Origin: Roridomyces roridus
Taxonomy: Eukaryota; Basidiomycota; Agaricomycetes; Agaricales; Mycenaceae
Length of the DNA: 64,000 nt
Assembly (NCBI GenBank): GCA_029378245.1
Contig: JARKIF010000006.1
Coordinates: forward strand, 1,054,001-1,118,000
Direction of reading: 5' to 3'
Made by a program: the position numbers and the translations under genes. Below the pieces are notes generated by a model. It did not search any database. It was given only the letters and a program-made list of their open reading frames with translations, and was not told the origin of the DNA. Shown here in pieces: positions 21,855 through 33,976 of this stretch (the first letter of the stretch is position 1; every line of letters starts with the position of its first letter).

Positions 21855-23588
21855 AGTTTGATCCCACCTCTCTTGTTCTTGCTCTGTTAGTAGCTTCCGA
21901 TGGGTTCTACATCTTGTCCCCAGTCACTGTTTTTTTCCCATCTTTGGTATGATCCTTGCGTATTTCTTGCTATCGTCAGTCGATATCTTGCTACTTACTT
22001 ACCGTGTCCGATCTGTGTGTTGATGAAGAGCTCTAAAGCTGAACAAGATATGCCTTCGCTACGCTCCGGCATCGCTGCGAGGATCCCACATGTAGCATGA
22101 AACTATCAAATTCCAAGTACCCGAAGAAAGAATATACGCATTGTACAACCCGGAGCACTTTTGAAAGTGCAATGTACCGACACCGTGAACCGACGGGGAG
22201 CTCAAACAATGAACCCAATGCGCTTGGCATGCAGACCGCAACCCAACCGTGACCTGGAACAATCTGCGCCGGCGCCGGGGATATTCCAAATGGACCCAGG
22301 CGAGATTGCTTCGTGGAACGAAATGGCCAGGTACCGATGTGGAGGAAAGACCACAGAGTGAAGAAATAAAACCAGGCAGTAGCCGGACTGGTGTGCCTGC
22401 TCAGGAATCTTGAGGATCCAAATCTACATGCATATGACAGTTGGCGATGACCAGCAGAATTTAGAAAATTGGGTGGAGGAATGGGGGAAGAGAGAGGAGA
22501 GCAACAGTCGGACGGAACGAAGCTATGGCGCGGTGTCGAACACTTCGAGATTCCGGCGTTGTATTGATGTTGGACTCGACAGATTCTTCTCGGTTTGAGA
22601 TGCGAGCCCCAAGATAGTGTGTATGCATCCAAGCAGCAAGCTCAATGTGACAATGAGGCAGCCAGGTCCAGTGATCACACATAGATTGCGGTTGAGTGCG
22701 CGGCAGAGCGGAAAGCCTGGAGTTGCAAAGCGGAGCGAGGAAAGGGAGAGAGGAGTAGATGGGGGGTCATTGACGGTGAATTCTTATACCTGGTCCGGGG
22801 CTCTGCCCAGTGCCGGCGAGTGACGCGGCTAGTTGCCACATTCAACTGCGATCTGTCGAGATGGACAGCTGTCAGCGGGGAATGGAAACGAAGGAGGCCG
22901 GAAAGCTGTAAACAAAGCTGTAAAAAAGCCCTTCAACGGGCCAGAAGAGCGTAAGAGGAAAGTCCTTTCGGGGATGGAACCAAAGTGATTGACAGAAGTA
23001 CAAAGAATCGAGAGACATCTCGTTAAAGAACGGATAATCATGTATAGTCCAACATGAAAACAGCGAGTTCATGAAAAAGAAGACGGGGCAGGGCAACCCA
23101 CGGGGTCAACGTTGAATTTGCGTTCAATGCCGGCGTTATGCCGCAGGGAACCGAAAGGCCGTGAAGACGCACCGGGCGTCGAAAAGAGTCCCAAAAATCC
23201 CCGCTGAATGACTCGCATCACGGTAGCAGGCAGTCAGGTCATGTATGAATACCATCTTCGGAATCACTGTCAGCGGAGATGTTGAAGCGATGGGTGAGTT
23301 TGCGGGGACATTGACGTTAGAAGCAAGAGCTGATTTTCAAACAACTTCAAACAAAAAGCCCCTGAGGTCTGAGACTGGATAGGAGGTCCTATGCTCAAAT
23401 ATGCAAGAAATCCGTGAAATTTAGTGATCAACAGCGGCTTTTTGGGGCGTCCTGGGGTTATCACCACCAGGAATTTGAGGAGGATGTAGGATTTTGAACG
23501 GGACGCGTAGATGGTGTCAAAATCAGCGAACCCCCAGAAATTCGGCGCGGGTGTCACTGCTTCCGCACCCTGTCTCATTCTTCAATCT
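21855..23588. other. Intergenic, nothing firm
   Basis: Open frames in this 1.7-kb stretch, such as 22033-22632 on the minus strand, lack recognisable motifs and splice signals. No gene, repeat or structured element could be supported. Confidence 0.4.
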
Positions 23589-24171
23589 ATGAAAGCGCCC
23601 GCCAATCCTGCCCAACTCCCACAAAAACCTCGTCAACCAAGCATGTCTTACATCCGCACTCCCAACCTCACTGGTAGAGTCCGCCGCGCATCAGCACCGG
23701 CCATCCCCACATCAAACTTGACGGCGCCCATGGTCATGGAGCACGTCGCGCATAAATTGCGGCGCTTGTCGCTCCAACTTGGTCCCAGCGCGCCTTCTCC
23801 ATCACCGTCCACAATGGAGCAAGGTGCTGCCCTGAGACGCATGGCACCGAGGGACCCGTCCCCGTCCTTGGAGCTAGAACCTTCGTTTGCAGAGGTGGGG
23901 CAGTTGAAACGTATTCGTGAGTTGATTCACTTGCACCTCGACATCTCTAACATTCCATGGCACAGAGTTCAAATCGCCGAAGGATAAGATCTTGGAACCT
24001 CTGGCTCCCATTGTCAGAATCAAGCTCGCATTGGGCTTCATGCCGAAATTGCGGTCACCTTCAGCCTCAACACAGTCCAACGCAGAATCGCGTGTATTCC
24101 GCGTCCAGTACGATTCGGCGGAGGAGGAGCAGGAAGAATGGAATGGCGTTCCAGAGTCAGATTCTCTGTAA
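23589..24171 (+). CDS. Hypothetical 175-aa protein, two exons
   Basis: Exons 23589..23910 and 23966..24171 join across a 55-bp GTATTCG...CACAG intron and give 175 aa. The N-terminal half is basic and Pro/Ser-rich (N-L-T-G-R-V-R-R-A-S, H-K-L-R-R-L-S-L-Q). The C-terminal half contains K-I-L-E-P-L-A-P-I-V-R-I-K-L-A-L-G-F-M-P-K-L and an acidic tail (S-A-E-E-E-Q-E-E-W). R-R-A-S and R-R-L-S could be basophilic kinase sites. No membrane segment, signal peptide or known domain is visible. Splicing and sequence character support a real gene; I do not recognise the family. The start could also be 23643 (M-S-Y-I-R-T-P). Confidence 0.55.
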
Positions 24172-27100
24172 ATACATAGGACGAGCAGTGCCAAGGCAGG
24201 GGATAAATTTAAATATGTGAATGCTTTGATTCACTGCGTTCCGACCCCTCGTGCACAGAGATTGTGTCTACCCTCGTGGACACGGCGGTCTGATAGGCTG
24301 TGGCTACCCCAGTGCAGGCACCAGTGCATGGAGGGTAGACGGAGCTAAGCAGGGGGAGACGGAGGGTGGACACAGCCCGAAAAGTGAGCTGCACTCAAGG
24401 AGCCAGACGTCTGGCAGCGTGTGTCCATCTCGGTCTGTCCACGGGGATAGACCGACATCAATCAGTGATGGACCCAGCGGCAAGGCGTGGACCCCAAGGC
24501 GTGGACCCAGGGCGACCTGGACGTGGGATGCACTCATGGAGCCAGATGTCAGTGCACGGGGGTGGCCGCTGGTGTTGGTGTTCAAGGTCACACCACGGCG
24601 ATTGTTCAAAGGGAATGACGCACACACATCCAGATTCCACAGCCGCCGGATTAATATACAGTGGGAAATCCCACAATGAAGCCGATATGCAAGTCGTTAT
24701 GCTGTGAGTTATTCGAAAATGGTGCAGGCTATTGATCAAAGCGAGACAACAAGTGTCGGGAAGCACAACAGGCAGATGAAGGTGCTAGCCCTCCGATGGG
24801 AACAGTCGGAAGTAGGAGTGCCGAGGTGGCCCCCGGCGGTCGGTGGCAGCGAGCCATTTTCCAGAAGTCCAAGTCCAGTCTTTCGGTGTGTATGCCAGCC
24901 CAGGGGCAAAACGTACCATCGCTGGCTGTCGAAGAGAACCCGTCAGAGTGGTAGCTTGTCTGCCGGTCTACCAGCGTCGGCTTCAGAAGGGATACTTTCC
25001 GCCTTGATTCCGCGGTTGCAGTCCATACCCTCTGTTTAAAGCGTTTCACCCCACCTTGATGCGTCCGCAGTCCTAATTAGACCGTTGAGCAGACCAGTGG
25101 CTCGCGGCAGTGAGGTCCATGGGGAAATATTGGGATGCAGTGTAGGTAGATACCACTGGCCTGCCTCGATGGGTGCAGTAGTCTTGAGATCCTCCGTGAC
25201 GCCGTTTCATCGGCCGGGTAACCACGTAGGGCATTGAATTCGTCCTCGACGGCCGGCGGTATTGAGCGAATGGCGTTTGGGTGTTGGGACTCGCGAGGGA
25301 GATGAGGTTTCGTGGAAGGTGATGGAAGGTGGAAGAAGGTCTGGGATCATGTGACTGATGACCAATCAACTCCGACTTGCTCCCGACCACCATCATCTCC
25401 GTTTGAAACTTTGGGCACATACTCGGGCTCCACCAAGCAGATGTCTTTCGGGTTCTCTTGTTGTCTTTTGAAACCCGGCCCCGCTGCGGCGGCCATGATC
25501 CGGAGTACGTCGGCCAAAGCTTCCCCTTGGCTTCCCCGCTCTATGATCAAACATCTCCTGTGCTAACCCCGCTCCGAGTCTCTCTTCCTCGACATCTCCC
25601 TGCTAACTCCGAGTTCTGGATATACGTTCTGGCATTCATTACAAGAATCAAGAATCGACGCCGAGCACTCGCCGCCGGTCTTACTCTCCTCATTGGCATT
25701 GCAGCGGTCTCCTCTTAGGCTCATCCTCTTGGCTTAGAACGCCTGTCTCGGAGAATGCATGCGTCCATTCGCCACAACTCTGGTATCTTGCACTTCCTAA
25801 TTATCTTGACACGGACCGCAATCCGGGAAAGCATGCTCCGATAGCCTACACCGCCAAAGTGCCGTCAGGCGGCATCCAGCCGGTGCGGCCATGCCAACGC
25901 CAGATGATTGGTATCCTGTGTGCAGCCGGACACCGGCTGGGTCCCAGCTGAGTGATCCAGCCACATTTCTCAGCTGTTAGCCAGCTGGCTGCCCATGCCG
26001 AGCGGCATGGCTGGGTACACCTGCATCTAGCTGGAAGTCTTGGGTCTAAATTGGGTCCAAATGTTCGCAAGGTTGGCGTCAATAGAGTCAGCATTTCTAC
26101 TTATCTAATATCCTGAGCCCAAAGCAACCCAGAGTTGTCAGTTACATGCCCAGCTGTGAGGAGAAACGATCGCCGTCGACTTTGAAAATAAATCCACAAG
26201 TCAATTGCCGAGGCGCTGAGATGTCAAGCCGTTTGCCGTAACATAGCGATCACCCTCGCATCACTCCACGCTCCACCTCTTGACGTCCGGCGCTGATTCG
26301 GCTCCATGGTAACGGTAGGTGATATAAGTGAATGGTGCGACTTTGGAGACGCTCCTCCCTTCCTTCTTCCCCCCACATTCTCTCCCTCCTCTCGTGGCTT
26401 TCCTCTTGCAAGTCCTTCCTCCCTTTCAAGTTGCTTTCAAGGACACTTCTCTCTATTCAACTCACGGTCCTCAAGTCCACTTGTTGTGCAATTCTCAAGC
26501 TACATCAAGGCCGCGAAGCACCTGCCGCCGCCCGCCCAAGTTCTTCCCCCGCAAGTCAGTCCCTGAGCGTTGACCTCATCTCAAAAGCCTCAAACCACAA
26601 GTTCCCATTGAATCCCCGGCACCGCGCGACCCCACCCACCTCTTTACTGGTCTACTGCTTCTGTGTTTCCCTGCTCCAGCCGTGTCATCCCTGCCGTTAT
26701 TGTGTCCCTTCTGGGTGTTTCTTGTTCCGAATGTCCATCAACATCAGCATTATCGTCCGCTTTCATGTTCTGGTTCGTTCAATTTGATGCCCTTTTGTGT
26801 ACTTCCTGGCATGTATTTATGTAGAATCAACTCAATGTTCTGCCGTCCTTTTTGAGTGTGAAGAAAATGTTTAGAATGACCGAGAACGGTGAACAGCTAT
26901 GTAGTGAAGTTGAGTACCTGAAGCACCAGCTTGTGTCCAGCTACACCAACCAGCTGGCACTCATAAAAGCTGGATCCACCCTGGCTCCATTGAAGATGAA
27001 AGCTGGGATCCACCCGGCCACCATCCAGATACCATCCGTCAGCGACATCGGGTACACATCTCGCGCCCAGCTGCCGGTCAGCTGGCCGCACTCTGGCGGT

Positions 27101-28198
27101 GTATTGTTTTGAACTTTGAACTACCTGGAGCTGCGATCCGATCCAAAGGTACACACTGTGTGTAGCCTGTCCATGTCTGAGCTACCCATTCCCGATGTCA
27201 CCGGACATATACTCGAGTCCACATGCACGCACGCATGCTTCCTTCACCGTGCCTACTTGCTACATACTTACCCCGCAACCAAACTTCTCACTCTCTCGTC
27301 GGGTCCGGACCGCCACGCCGATATTTTCACGACATTTCGCACCTTAATTCATTGTTATAATGAACACTCATCAAGCTCGCAGCTCGACGACCCGCCGCCG
27401 CCGCTTACCTGGCTCAGGTCTAATTACCGAGTCCAGAAAATACTTCCGTCATACATACAGAGACTCACTTTCATTAATTCCAGGTCGGACTGGAGTCCGA
27501 TGATTCACGAATGTTCTCATCAAGCCCACTCACCGTCGCCTCTCCTCATTGCGCGGCCAATGCGAACGTTGTTCGCCCTTTTTGTCGCCGCGGCTCGTGT
27601 AAGTCCAGACTGTAGGGTAAGTGCATTCTCACTGTCAGGCAATATGCACCCGGCTCATATCCGGCTCTGCTCTGCTCGCTCGCTGACTTGCATATTCATG
27701 GATGCTTTAGAGTCCCGTTCAAGATACACCGGGGCTTGTACATGCTAACCCAATTCTGAAGTAAGTAAGTAATTAGTAAATTAAATCACAACTTTTGAAT
27801 ACCGGACATCCATCCAGCCGCAATCAATCCGATTTGAGTTTCACTTGAACAAAGAAAATTCTGAGGTTTAGTTTGCTTGCGCCGCAACCCACCCCCGTTT
27901 TCGCCTCGGTCCGTCTTTGGCTAGGAGCACGACCTACGTTAACTTGGCTCTGTTTGTCCATGACTGCTTTCAGCTTTCAGCTGCATCACTTCGTGAACTG
28001 TGTCATTTCAACAATTGACAGTTTCTTGTTCGTGCGCGCGCAATTCTGGAGGCATTGTTTCGACGTCTCGCTGGATTGTCACTCATGTCTTGCTCATGTC
28101 GTCAAGCAAACACGGCTCGGATTTTACACCTAGAAAATACAACAGAGGGAATCCGTACATCTACTCTGTACATATACATATGCCATACACGGGTTAAA
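24172..28198. other. 4-kb gene-poor region with repeats
   Basis: No supported gene. Around 24480-24515 the phrase AAGGCGTGGACCC occurs twice in tandem. CAGCTGG-rich segments (separate entry) lie at about 25848-26060 and 26930-27106. 26340-26700 is C/T-rich on the plus strand, which produces open frames that look artificial. Confidence 0.4.
25848..27106. repeat. Pair of CAGCTGG-rich repeats in opposite orientation
   Basis: TACACCGCCAAAGTGC at about 25848-25863 and GCACTCTGGCGGTGTA near 27090-27105 are inverted matches with one mismatch. Both ends lead into GC-rich DNA with many CAGCTGG/CCAGCTG copies. The inverted similarity seems to extend beyond 16 bp but with many changes. This could be the two ends of one 1.26-kb non-autonomous element, or two separate MITEs. 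No target duplication was confirmed. Confidence 0.4.
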
Positions 28199-29209
28199 TC
28201 ACCTTGAATGTTTCGTCCTCGGCTTGATCTTATTCCTCCTCAACGACAACGGCCTCTCCTTCCCTCTCAACCTCGCATACACCCCGCAGGCATTGCAAAC
28301 CTGCGCCCCCGTCTTACTCCTCCTCCAAACACTCGTATGTCTCGTCAAACAATGACTGCATTTGGGGCCCGTATAATCCGCGTCGGAAATCTGCGGCATC
28401 GCGTCGTCCGGATCATCGTTGTCCGCGTCGATGAGCTCCTGCGGGCGCAATTTATTGCGTTGTTGGAGGTAGAGCCCGCAGGCGTTGCAGAGCGGCCGTT
28501 GGGTAGAGGGGTCTCGACGCCAGAGAGGCGTGCTAGTGACGTGACAGTGGGAGCATGATTTCTTGGGAGTCTCCAAGCCCAAGCCTGGCGTGCCGTTGGT
28601 GTTGGTGTTGCCAGGGCGCCGAGGGACCGAAACCGACACACGTGGTAGGGAATTGTACGCCGAAGGTGGAGTGGGAAAGTAGGGAGATGAAGATGAAGGG
28701 GGCGGAGATGAATTCGAACTGGAAGATGTCGTAGAAGAGGGGGGCGAGTACGGAATATATTCAGTGTACCGCATTCGCTGCGGTGATGAGTTCCACCCTG
28801 ACGAGTGCCCTTCCGGTGAGGATGGATACCACACAGGCTGAGCGGATTTGGCACCGGCTACAGTGGGGTACGACGGCGGCCACTCCGTGTAATATGGCAA
28901 CTCGACCACCCCGTTTCGTGCACTCGGCGATACAGGGTCGTACATCGGAATGAGACCGGAAAAGTCGACGGTGGGAGCGGGCTGATGATGCGCATAGGAG
29001 CATCCGTGCGGCGAAGCATGAATGTCCGTCCTGTGTGGATGGTAGGGATAACTGCGATCTATAAAACATTGGATGAGTCTCGTGCGACAAGGACACACAG
29101 TCATACAAGGCCTACCTGGTCCCCCGTATGCATATCGCGGAGACGGGCGCGAAGTGTCCTCGATATTGAATTTGAGGGCAGTCATGGGTAGCGGCGAACG
29201 AAAGACCAT
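28199..29209 (-). CDS. GATA-type zinc-finger transcription factor, two fingers
   Basis: Exons complement(28199..29058) and complement(29116..29209) join over a GTAGGC...TTATAG intron to give 317 aa. Two C-terminal zinc fingers are clear: residues about 200-225 (C-x2-C-x18-C-x2-C, with T-S-T-P-L-W-R-R and C-N-A-C-G-L-Y) and about 265-289 (C-x2-C-x17-C-x2-C, with V-W-R-R and C-N-A-C-G-V-Y). An acidic linker (D-A-D-N-D-D-P-D-D-A) separates them, and a basic tail follows each finger. The middle is Ser/Pro-rich and Tyr-rich and probably disordered. Fungal GATA factors bind HGATAR sites and control nitrogen, iron, light or developmental genes. Two fingers recall the iron-siderophore repressors, but the Cys-rich region typical of those between the fingers is absent, so I do not assign that role. 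Confidence 0.88.
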   Translation of the reverse strand: MVFRSPLPMTALKFNIEDTSRPSPRYAYGGPGRPCMTVCPCRTRLIQCFIDRSYPYHPHRTDIHASPHGCSYAHHQPAPTVDFSGLIPMYDPVSPSARNGVVELPYYTEWPPSYPTVAGAKSAQPVWYPSSPEGHSSGWNSSPQRMRYTEYIPYSPPSSTTSSSSNSSPPPSSSSPYFPTPPSAYNSLPRVSVSVPRRPGNTNTNGTPGLGLETPKKSCSHCHVTSTPLWRRDPSTQRPLCNACGLYLQQRNKLRPQELIDADNDDPDDAMPQISDADYTGPKCSHCLTRHTSVWRRSKTGAQVCNACGVYARLRGKERPLSLRRNKIKPRTKHSR

Positions 29210-32200
29210 CTAACCTAGACCCTCGTTTTAAAGGTGTCGTGGCGGAAGATCGGGGGAACAGCGATTGGCGCATTGGCATTGGCATTGGCAGGCCCTTACT
29301 GACATTCATTTGCGAGCGAGATCGGATCTCCCAATAACGCCGCGTGCGGCGAACTAAACGAATCCCATAAGGGTTTCCGAGGAAATCGGTGACTTGTCGG
29401 GAGCGAACCGACCGCCCAGCTTTTGCCTGCGGCGGGAGCTGGATCGGGACTGTTGCTACGGACGCCGCTGACATTGCAGGAAGCTGTTAAACCGTCAATG
29501 AAATGATGAGTGGGCTATATTTACAGCCAGTACCAACAATTGGATGGCACACTTGAATGAACAGAATGTATTGAGCCATATGCACGTCATGCGCTCAGTT
29601 CGTGAGAGCTGATAGTTCCTGTCTAGGAGTCAACTCAATACAGCCCATGGATAGTTAGCGAGTGTTAACAAACTCACGACTGGAAAGCGATCTACACGCG
29701 CAAAGGTTCGACTGAAACTGCCAGCCGGGGAAGACGACGACGTCAACTCCCGCGCCGAGTGTGGGCCCTCTGCCTGCTCCTCCGCAGCAATTCCGCCATA
29801 GATAACTTTAGCTTTGTAGTAACAAACAAACCACAGTCGACGGGCACCTTAGGGACATTTGCACATATCAATCATGCATGAGCCAACTTTGGAGTAATAC
29901 CTGTATGAAACGGCGGAGGAGGGGAGGTCGATCGAATGACTCATAGACGAGGGTTCGCCCGTGCTCCAAAGGGGCTGCACTTCCAAGGCACGGGGTTAAT
30001 GTTCTGGAAGAGGAGAAGTAAGCCTCCCGGGTGATGCGGAAGCCCTGCGTGGAGACCATGAGATCAGAGAAGCTCCAAAAGATGGATGGCGTTTGGTGCG
30101 CGGTCATCGTGCGAAGCAAGCAGTAGTGGGCACAGAACCATGGGTTTAATTCCACGAAATGAGCTCGGTAATAGGATGTTGAATGAGGACGGCCGAGGTA
30201 TAGTCTACGCGGCAGAAGCATGTCTTTCCCAGATCAGGGAATTTCCGAAACAAGTGAATTGCGCACTGGCAACTGCCGTCCAGACTGTCAGAGACTCATG
30301 ATCAGAGTGCCTGTCTTGAAATTAATACCAAGAGCGCCCAGGCGCCCAAGGACCGGAAGAAAGCGAACATGGCAGCCTAGAACCAAGAGCACAGCGTCCA
30401 CACTGGAAACGAAAGGGGAATGGACGAGTTACTAAAGAGTCCGAACGAACGCTTCGGGCGGGATGACATATGATAGGCAGACCACGCACGGCCATGGACG
30501 CTGTTTCCACGCCAGGCTGATTGATCCCAGACACTCGGAGGACGTCGAAAAAGCCAGGCCAGTAAGTATGTCGCGTGAGAGTGAGATCGAGGGACCACAG
30601 CGGAAGATGATAAGGAAGATGTCGATGAGTACCCCGAGGATCTGCGTCGATTGTTTGATAGACTTGATTGAACGGGCAGACATCTACAAGCAGTGAGTGT
30701 CCGTCAGAAGTTAGAACCCCTGCCCAGGGAAGGTGTGGACGGACGAAAAGGAAGACACGTCACGCGTCACACGTCACTGATAATCAACAGGCACACACCC
30801 ATCAACTAAGATCTGATTCAACTTCAGCCATCACATCTTTCTTCTTTCCCGCCACCACGGTACTGGGCTGGCCACGCACGAATTGACCCTATCGAGAATT
30901 CTGGAAACATCCTCCGCCGATGGGTGAATCCAGACTCGCTGGCTCCGACCGAAACCTTCTCACCCGAAACCAACCCGAAACTTCAGTCTCAAACGCCGCA
31001 GCCCGTTTTGTCGACTTCCTCTCAAAAAGACCGTGACACACCGCACCCTACCTGTAACCTGCCCAATTTGGAGCTCTCCCACCTCTGCTTGCCGCCCCAA
31101 TCTCTCTGACAAAATCACTCAAAACCTGCCGCTACCTGAGCGCTACTTTATGCGACCATTTTGCATCCTGTGCCGGTACGCTGGCTTTCAAGACTGCAGC
31201 TACATTACGAAACTTGGATCAGCCGTCCAATCTGAAACAACTTCAGCCTTTATGTTTGTTGTCCGATACCCAAGCAAGCAGCAAGCGGCCCTTACTTATC
31301 AAGTTTGCACTCCTTTGGAGGAATGGCTGGCTTTACTTTGCTAGTTCTTACTTTTTGCACAATGTCTGCGGAGCTGCGCATGCGCTCCTCGATGGAGGAA
31401 TTTTGGCAACTCGGTTTTTCCGTCCTGCGGCTTTGCTTGTTGTGTTTCCGTCCACGACGGCTCTCGCTCTGTCGTCTTATAAATCACCGCCGGCTGACTG
31501 TATCGTGTAACGGAAGACTAATTCCAATTCCTCTCTCGCCGCGGCCGAATGTTCTGGATGCTCCTTGACTCATAAATACCGCTCAAACGACTCCTCGGTT
31601 TCACGCTACGACAACCGAAGTCTCGCTTCCGATCAAGTCTCAATACCTTACCTGCAGTGGAGAAGTCCGGGAATTGCAGACCGCTGAGTCAGTATGAATA
31701 TCGCTCGGTTATAGTGCAGCGAGTGGAGATACGCCCAGCGAGTAAATATAAACCTCATTCACCAGCGGCGTCGCAATTGCAGTCTTGCCCTTCATTCAAC
31801 TCTAATAGTCTAGGTTGGGGACCGGAATAGATCGAGAGGAGCTGTGCGGACCACGTATCTGGTGCGGGCAGTACTCGCTCATTATATGGGGACCGAACGA
31901 TCCCAATTAAATAGGTGGCGCGCCTCGCGGCGGTTAATCACAACTGTCGGTTAAACGGATGGAGACAGGCGATCAAACATGAGGTGTTGGATTTTCCGCT
32001 CCAGAGACCTAATCACGGTTAATTGAAGTTTGTGTGTCAGCAAATTCAAGTCCTCAAAGAACGGAGATATCCTCAGAGGCTTGCACCGAGTGTCTTTGAG
32101 ATTCCCAGGCTTGATGAACATCAAGGGACGAGTTGGATCAACTGTTGGAAATCGGTAGAATGAACTGCATTGTGACGCGCACAGGACGAATGTGCTCATT

Positions 32201-33611
32201 TAGGTTTGAAATGATATCGGCCCGAGTCCGAAATTTCATAACTTCTCCATTTTGCAGAGAATGAAAACCTACCGCAGCGGAGTCCCGTCTTCCCGGATAC
32301 GAGAATAAATGCACTGCACACAAAAGGCGAATTTAATTGGTTCCGTCGCGGTCACGCGCAAAAATTAATCTCGGTGTCTTGGGGACGATCGACAGGCAGG
32401 CGGGTCTGTCATCCTTGTGAGATGCCGTGGGATCATCTGTCATCATCCTTCGCAACGCGACGCCGCCGCCGCCGCGCCACGGGACTCGAGCCGATCTTTC
32501 AACATTTACTCGGAACTTACCACTCATGAGTAGCCGGCGGGTGGTATTTGCTGGTGGATTCAAGGTGGATGTTGAACGAAGAAGTTTAATTCTTGGTTGG
32601 ACGACCAAGTGGGGATGTCGATTCTCGGACACGGGGATGTCGACCATGTACACTCTGCGTGCTCTGTTACCATGAGTGCGGGGACGACGAGCGTGAAGGT
32701 CGGTGTTGAGAACACGGGCTCACGGCTGGCGGATGCCAAATGTTGCCCCCGACATCGACTCCGTACTGCGGTGTAAGGCTGTCTGACTCAGTATGAGCTC
32801 GGGTCTGTATCACAGTCCACCCGCCTGTCGTATTCGCATCAACACTAGGACACCAATTCGAATTCCGAAGACCCCAACGATCCCTTTGCCGTCTTCCCGT
32901 CCCACGTCTCTGGGAGCGTTCGACATGTTCGAGGGGTAGTTACTTCGCTTAACATCGCTTAACTTGTGGAAGTTCGTGAGGTCCATTTACAGCCGTGGAA
33001 GTTCGTGAGTTGAGCTGTTTATTGTGAAACCTTGTGACTTCCCTCCAGCACTGAGAAAGCTCGTTACTCGTGGGCTCACATGACCGCGTCTTCGGTTACA
33101 TGTAGCCGACATCGGCCCAGACGGCTGATTTAAAGATGATGGCAAGGCATCTCACCGGCACAAGGCCTTTGCCTCCGGCAAACACGGCATGTTCATTCAA
33201 AAATCTGGGTCACAATTAATATTAATGCGATCCCATTAATGCCGATCCCCTTTCTAAATCTGAATGGGTAATGGGTGTTCTTTGAGGGTACAGGTAAGTA
33301 CATATCAATCCCGCATGGCCTCTAGTTCAAAAGCACCTCGCCGGCTCTCACCGGCCTGTACTGCGGGCAGGGTTGGGTCAGTTTACGGGCTTGGTTGTCA
33401 ACTGATAATCAAACTCACACCAGACGCCGATCTGCGTATCATTCGCCGCCCACAATGTACTCGGTCTGGCATGTACAACTCAATTAGTAGGAAAAGGAGC
33501 TTCTTCAAGAGACGGAACACCGAGACGTACCCGACACAAACGGAGATATACGCAAAGGAGCATTGGCGCTACGACGAACCATAGCAAGAGAGGAATCAGG
33601 ATCCCATGAAG
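29210..33611. other. 4.4-kb gene-poor region
   Basis: I could not support any gene here. Minus-strand frames at 29868-30221 and 30377-30683 lack motifs and continuous splicing. The phrase GTGGAAGTTCGTGAG occurs twice near 32966 and 32996. A TATA-like box sits at about 31478 without a clear gene after it. Confidence 0.35.
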
Positions 33612-33866
33612 TGTTGAACCTATGCATCAGGCATCGGGCAACTCGGTCATCCCGCTACACTGCAATATGACTCAATATGACTCAATATGACTATGCTACA
33701 TTATGACTCGTATTTTACACAGCCTTAGGACTACGTATAAATACCCCGCTGTATTCTCTCAGAGAGCATCTAAATCTACTTGAATTGCCCTCCAACTTAC
33801 GTGTGATCTCAGGGAACCTCTGCGCAGGTTCTTCAACACCTTCGACTCGATCAATTCATCTCAACA
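33612..33866 (+). repeat. 5' LTR of the copia element (255 bp)
   Basis: The LTR begins TGTTGA and ends TCAACA, a perfect 6-bp terminal inversion. A decamer (CAATATGACT) is repeated three times at 33663-33692 in the U3 position. The bases right after the LTR (GGTTATGGGCCC) are where a tRNA primer-binding site is expected. Confidence 0.75.
33736..33743 (+). promoter_or_regulatory. TATA box of the copia LTR
   Basis: TATAAATA lies 45 bp after the U3 decamer repeats and about 120 bp before the end of the LTR, which fits an LTR promoter. Confidence 0.55.
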
Positions 33867-33976
33867 GGTTATGGGCCCCGACGCCTAAATCTTTGGGACA
33901 TTTACACGACTTTCGAAGACTACTACTACTCAACACACTACCACTTGTTATATTCCATCTAAAGGCACTCGCATAA

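Noticed and set aside
26306..26787. Three overlapping plus-strand frames rich in Ser, Pro and Leu
   Set aside because: A C/T-rich tract is open in all three frames; nothing supports translation.
31033..31568. Overlapping plus-strand frames of ~90-100 codons
   Set aside because: No recognisable domain, and composition changes along the frame; not supported as a gene.
33655..33692. CRISPR-like short direct repeats
   Set aside because: Repeats are adjacent 10-mers without spacers, inside an LTR of a eukaryotic genome.
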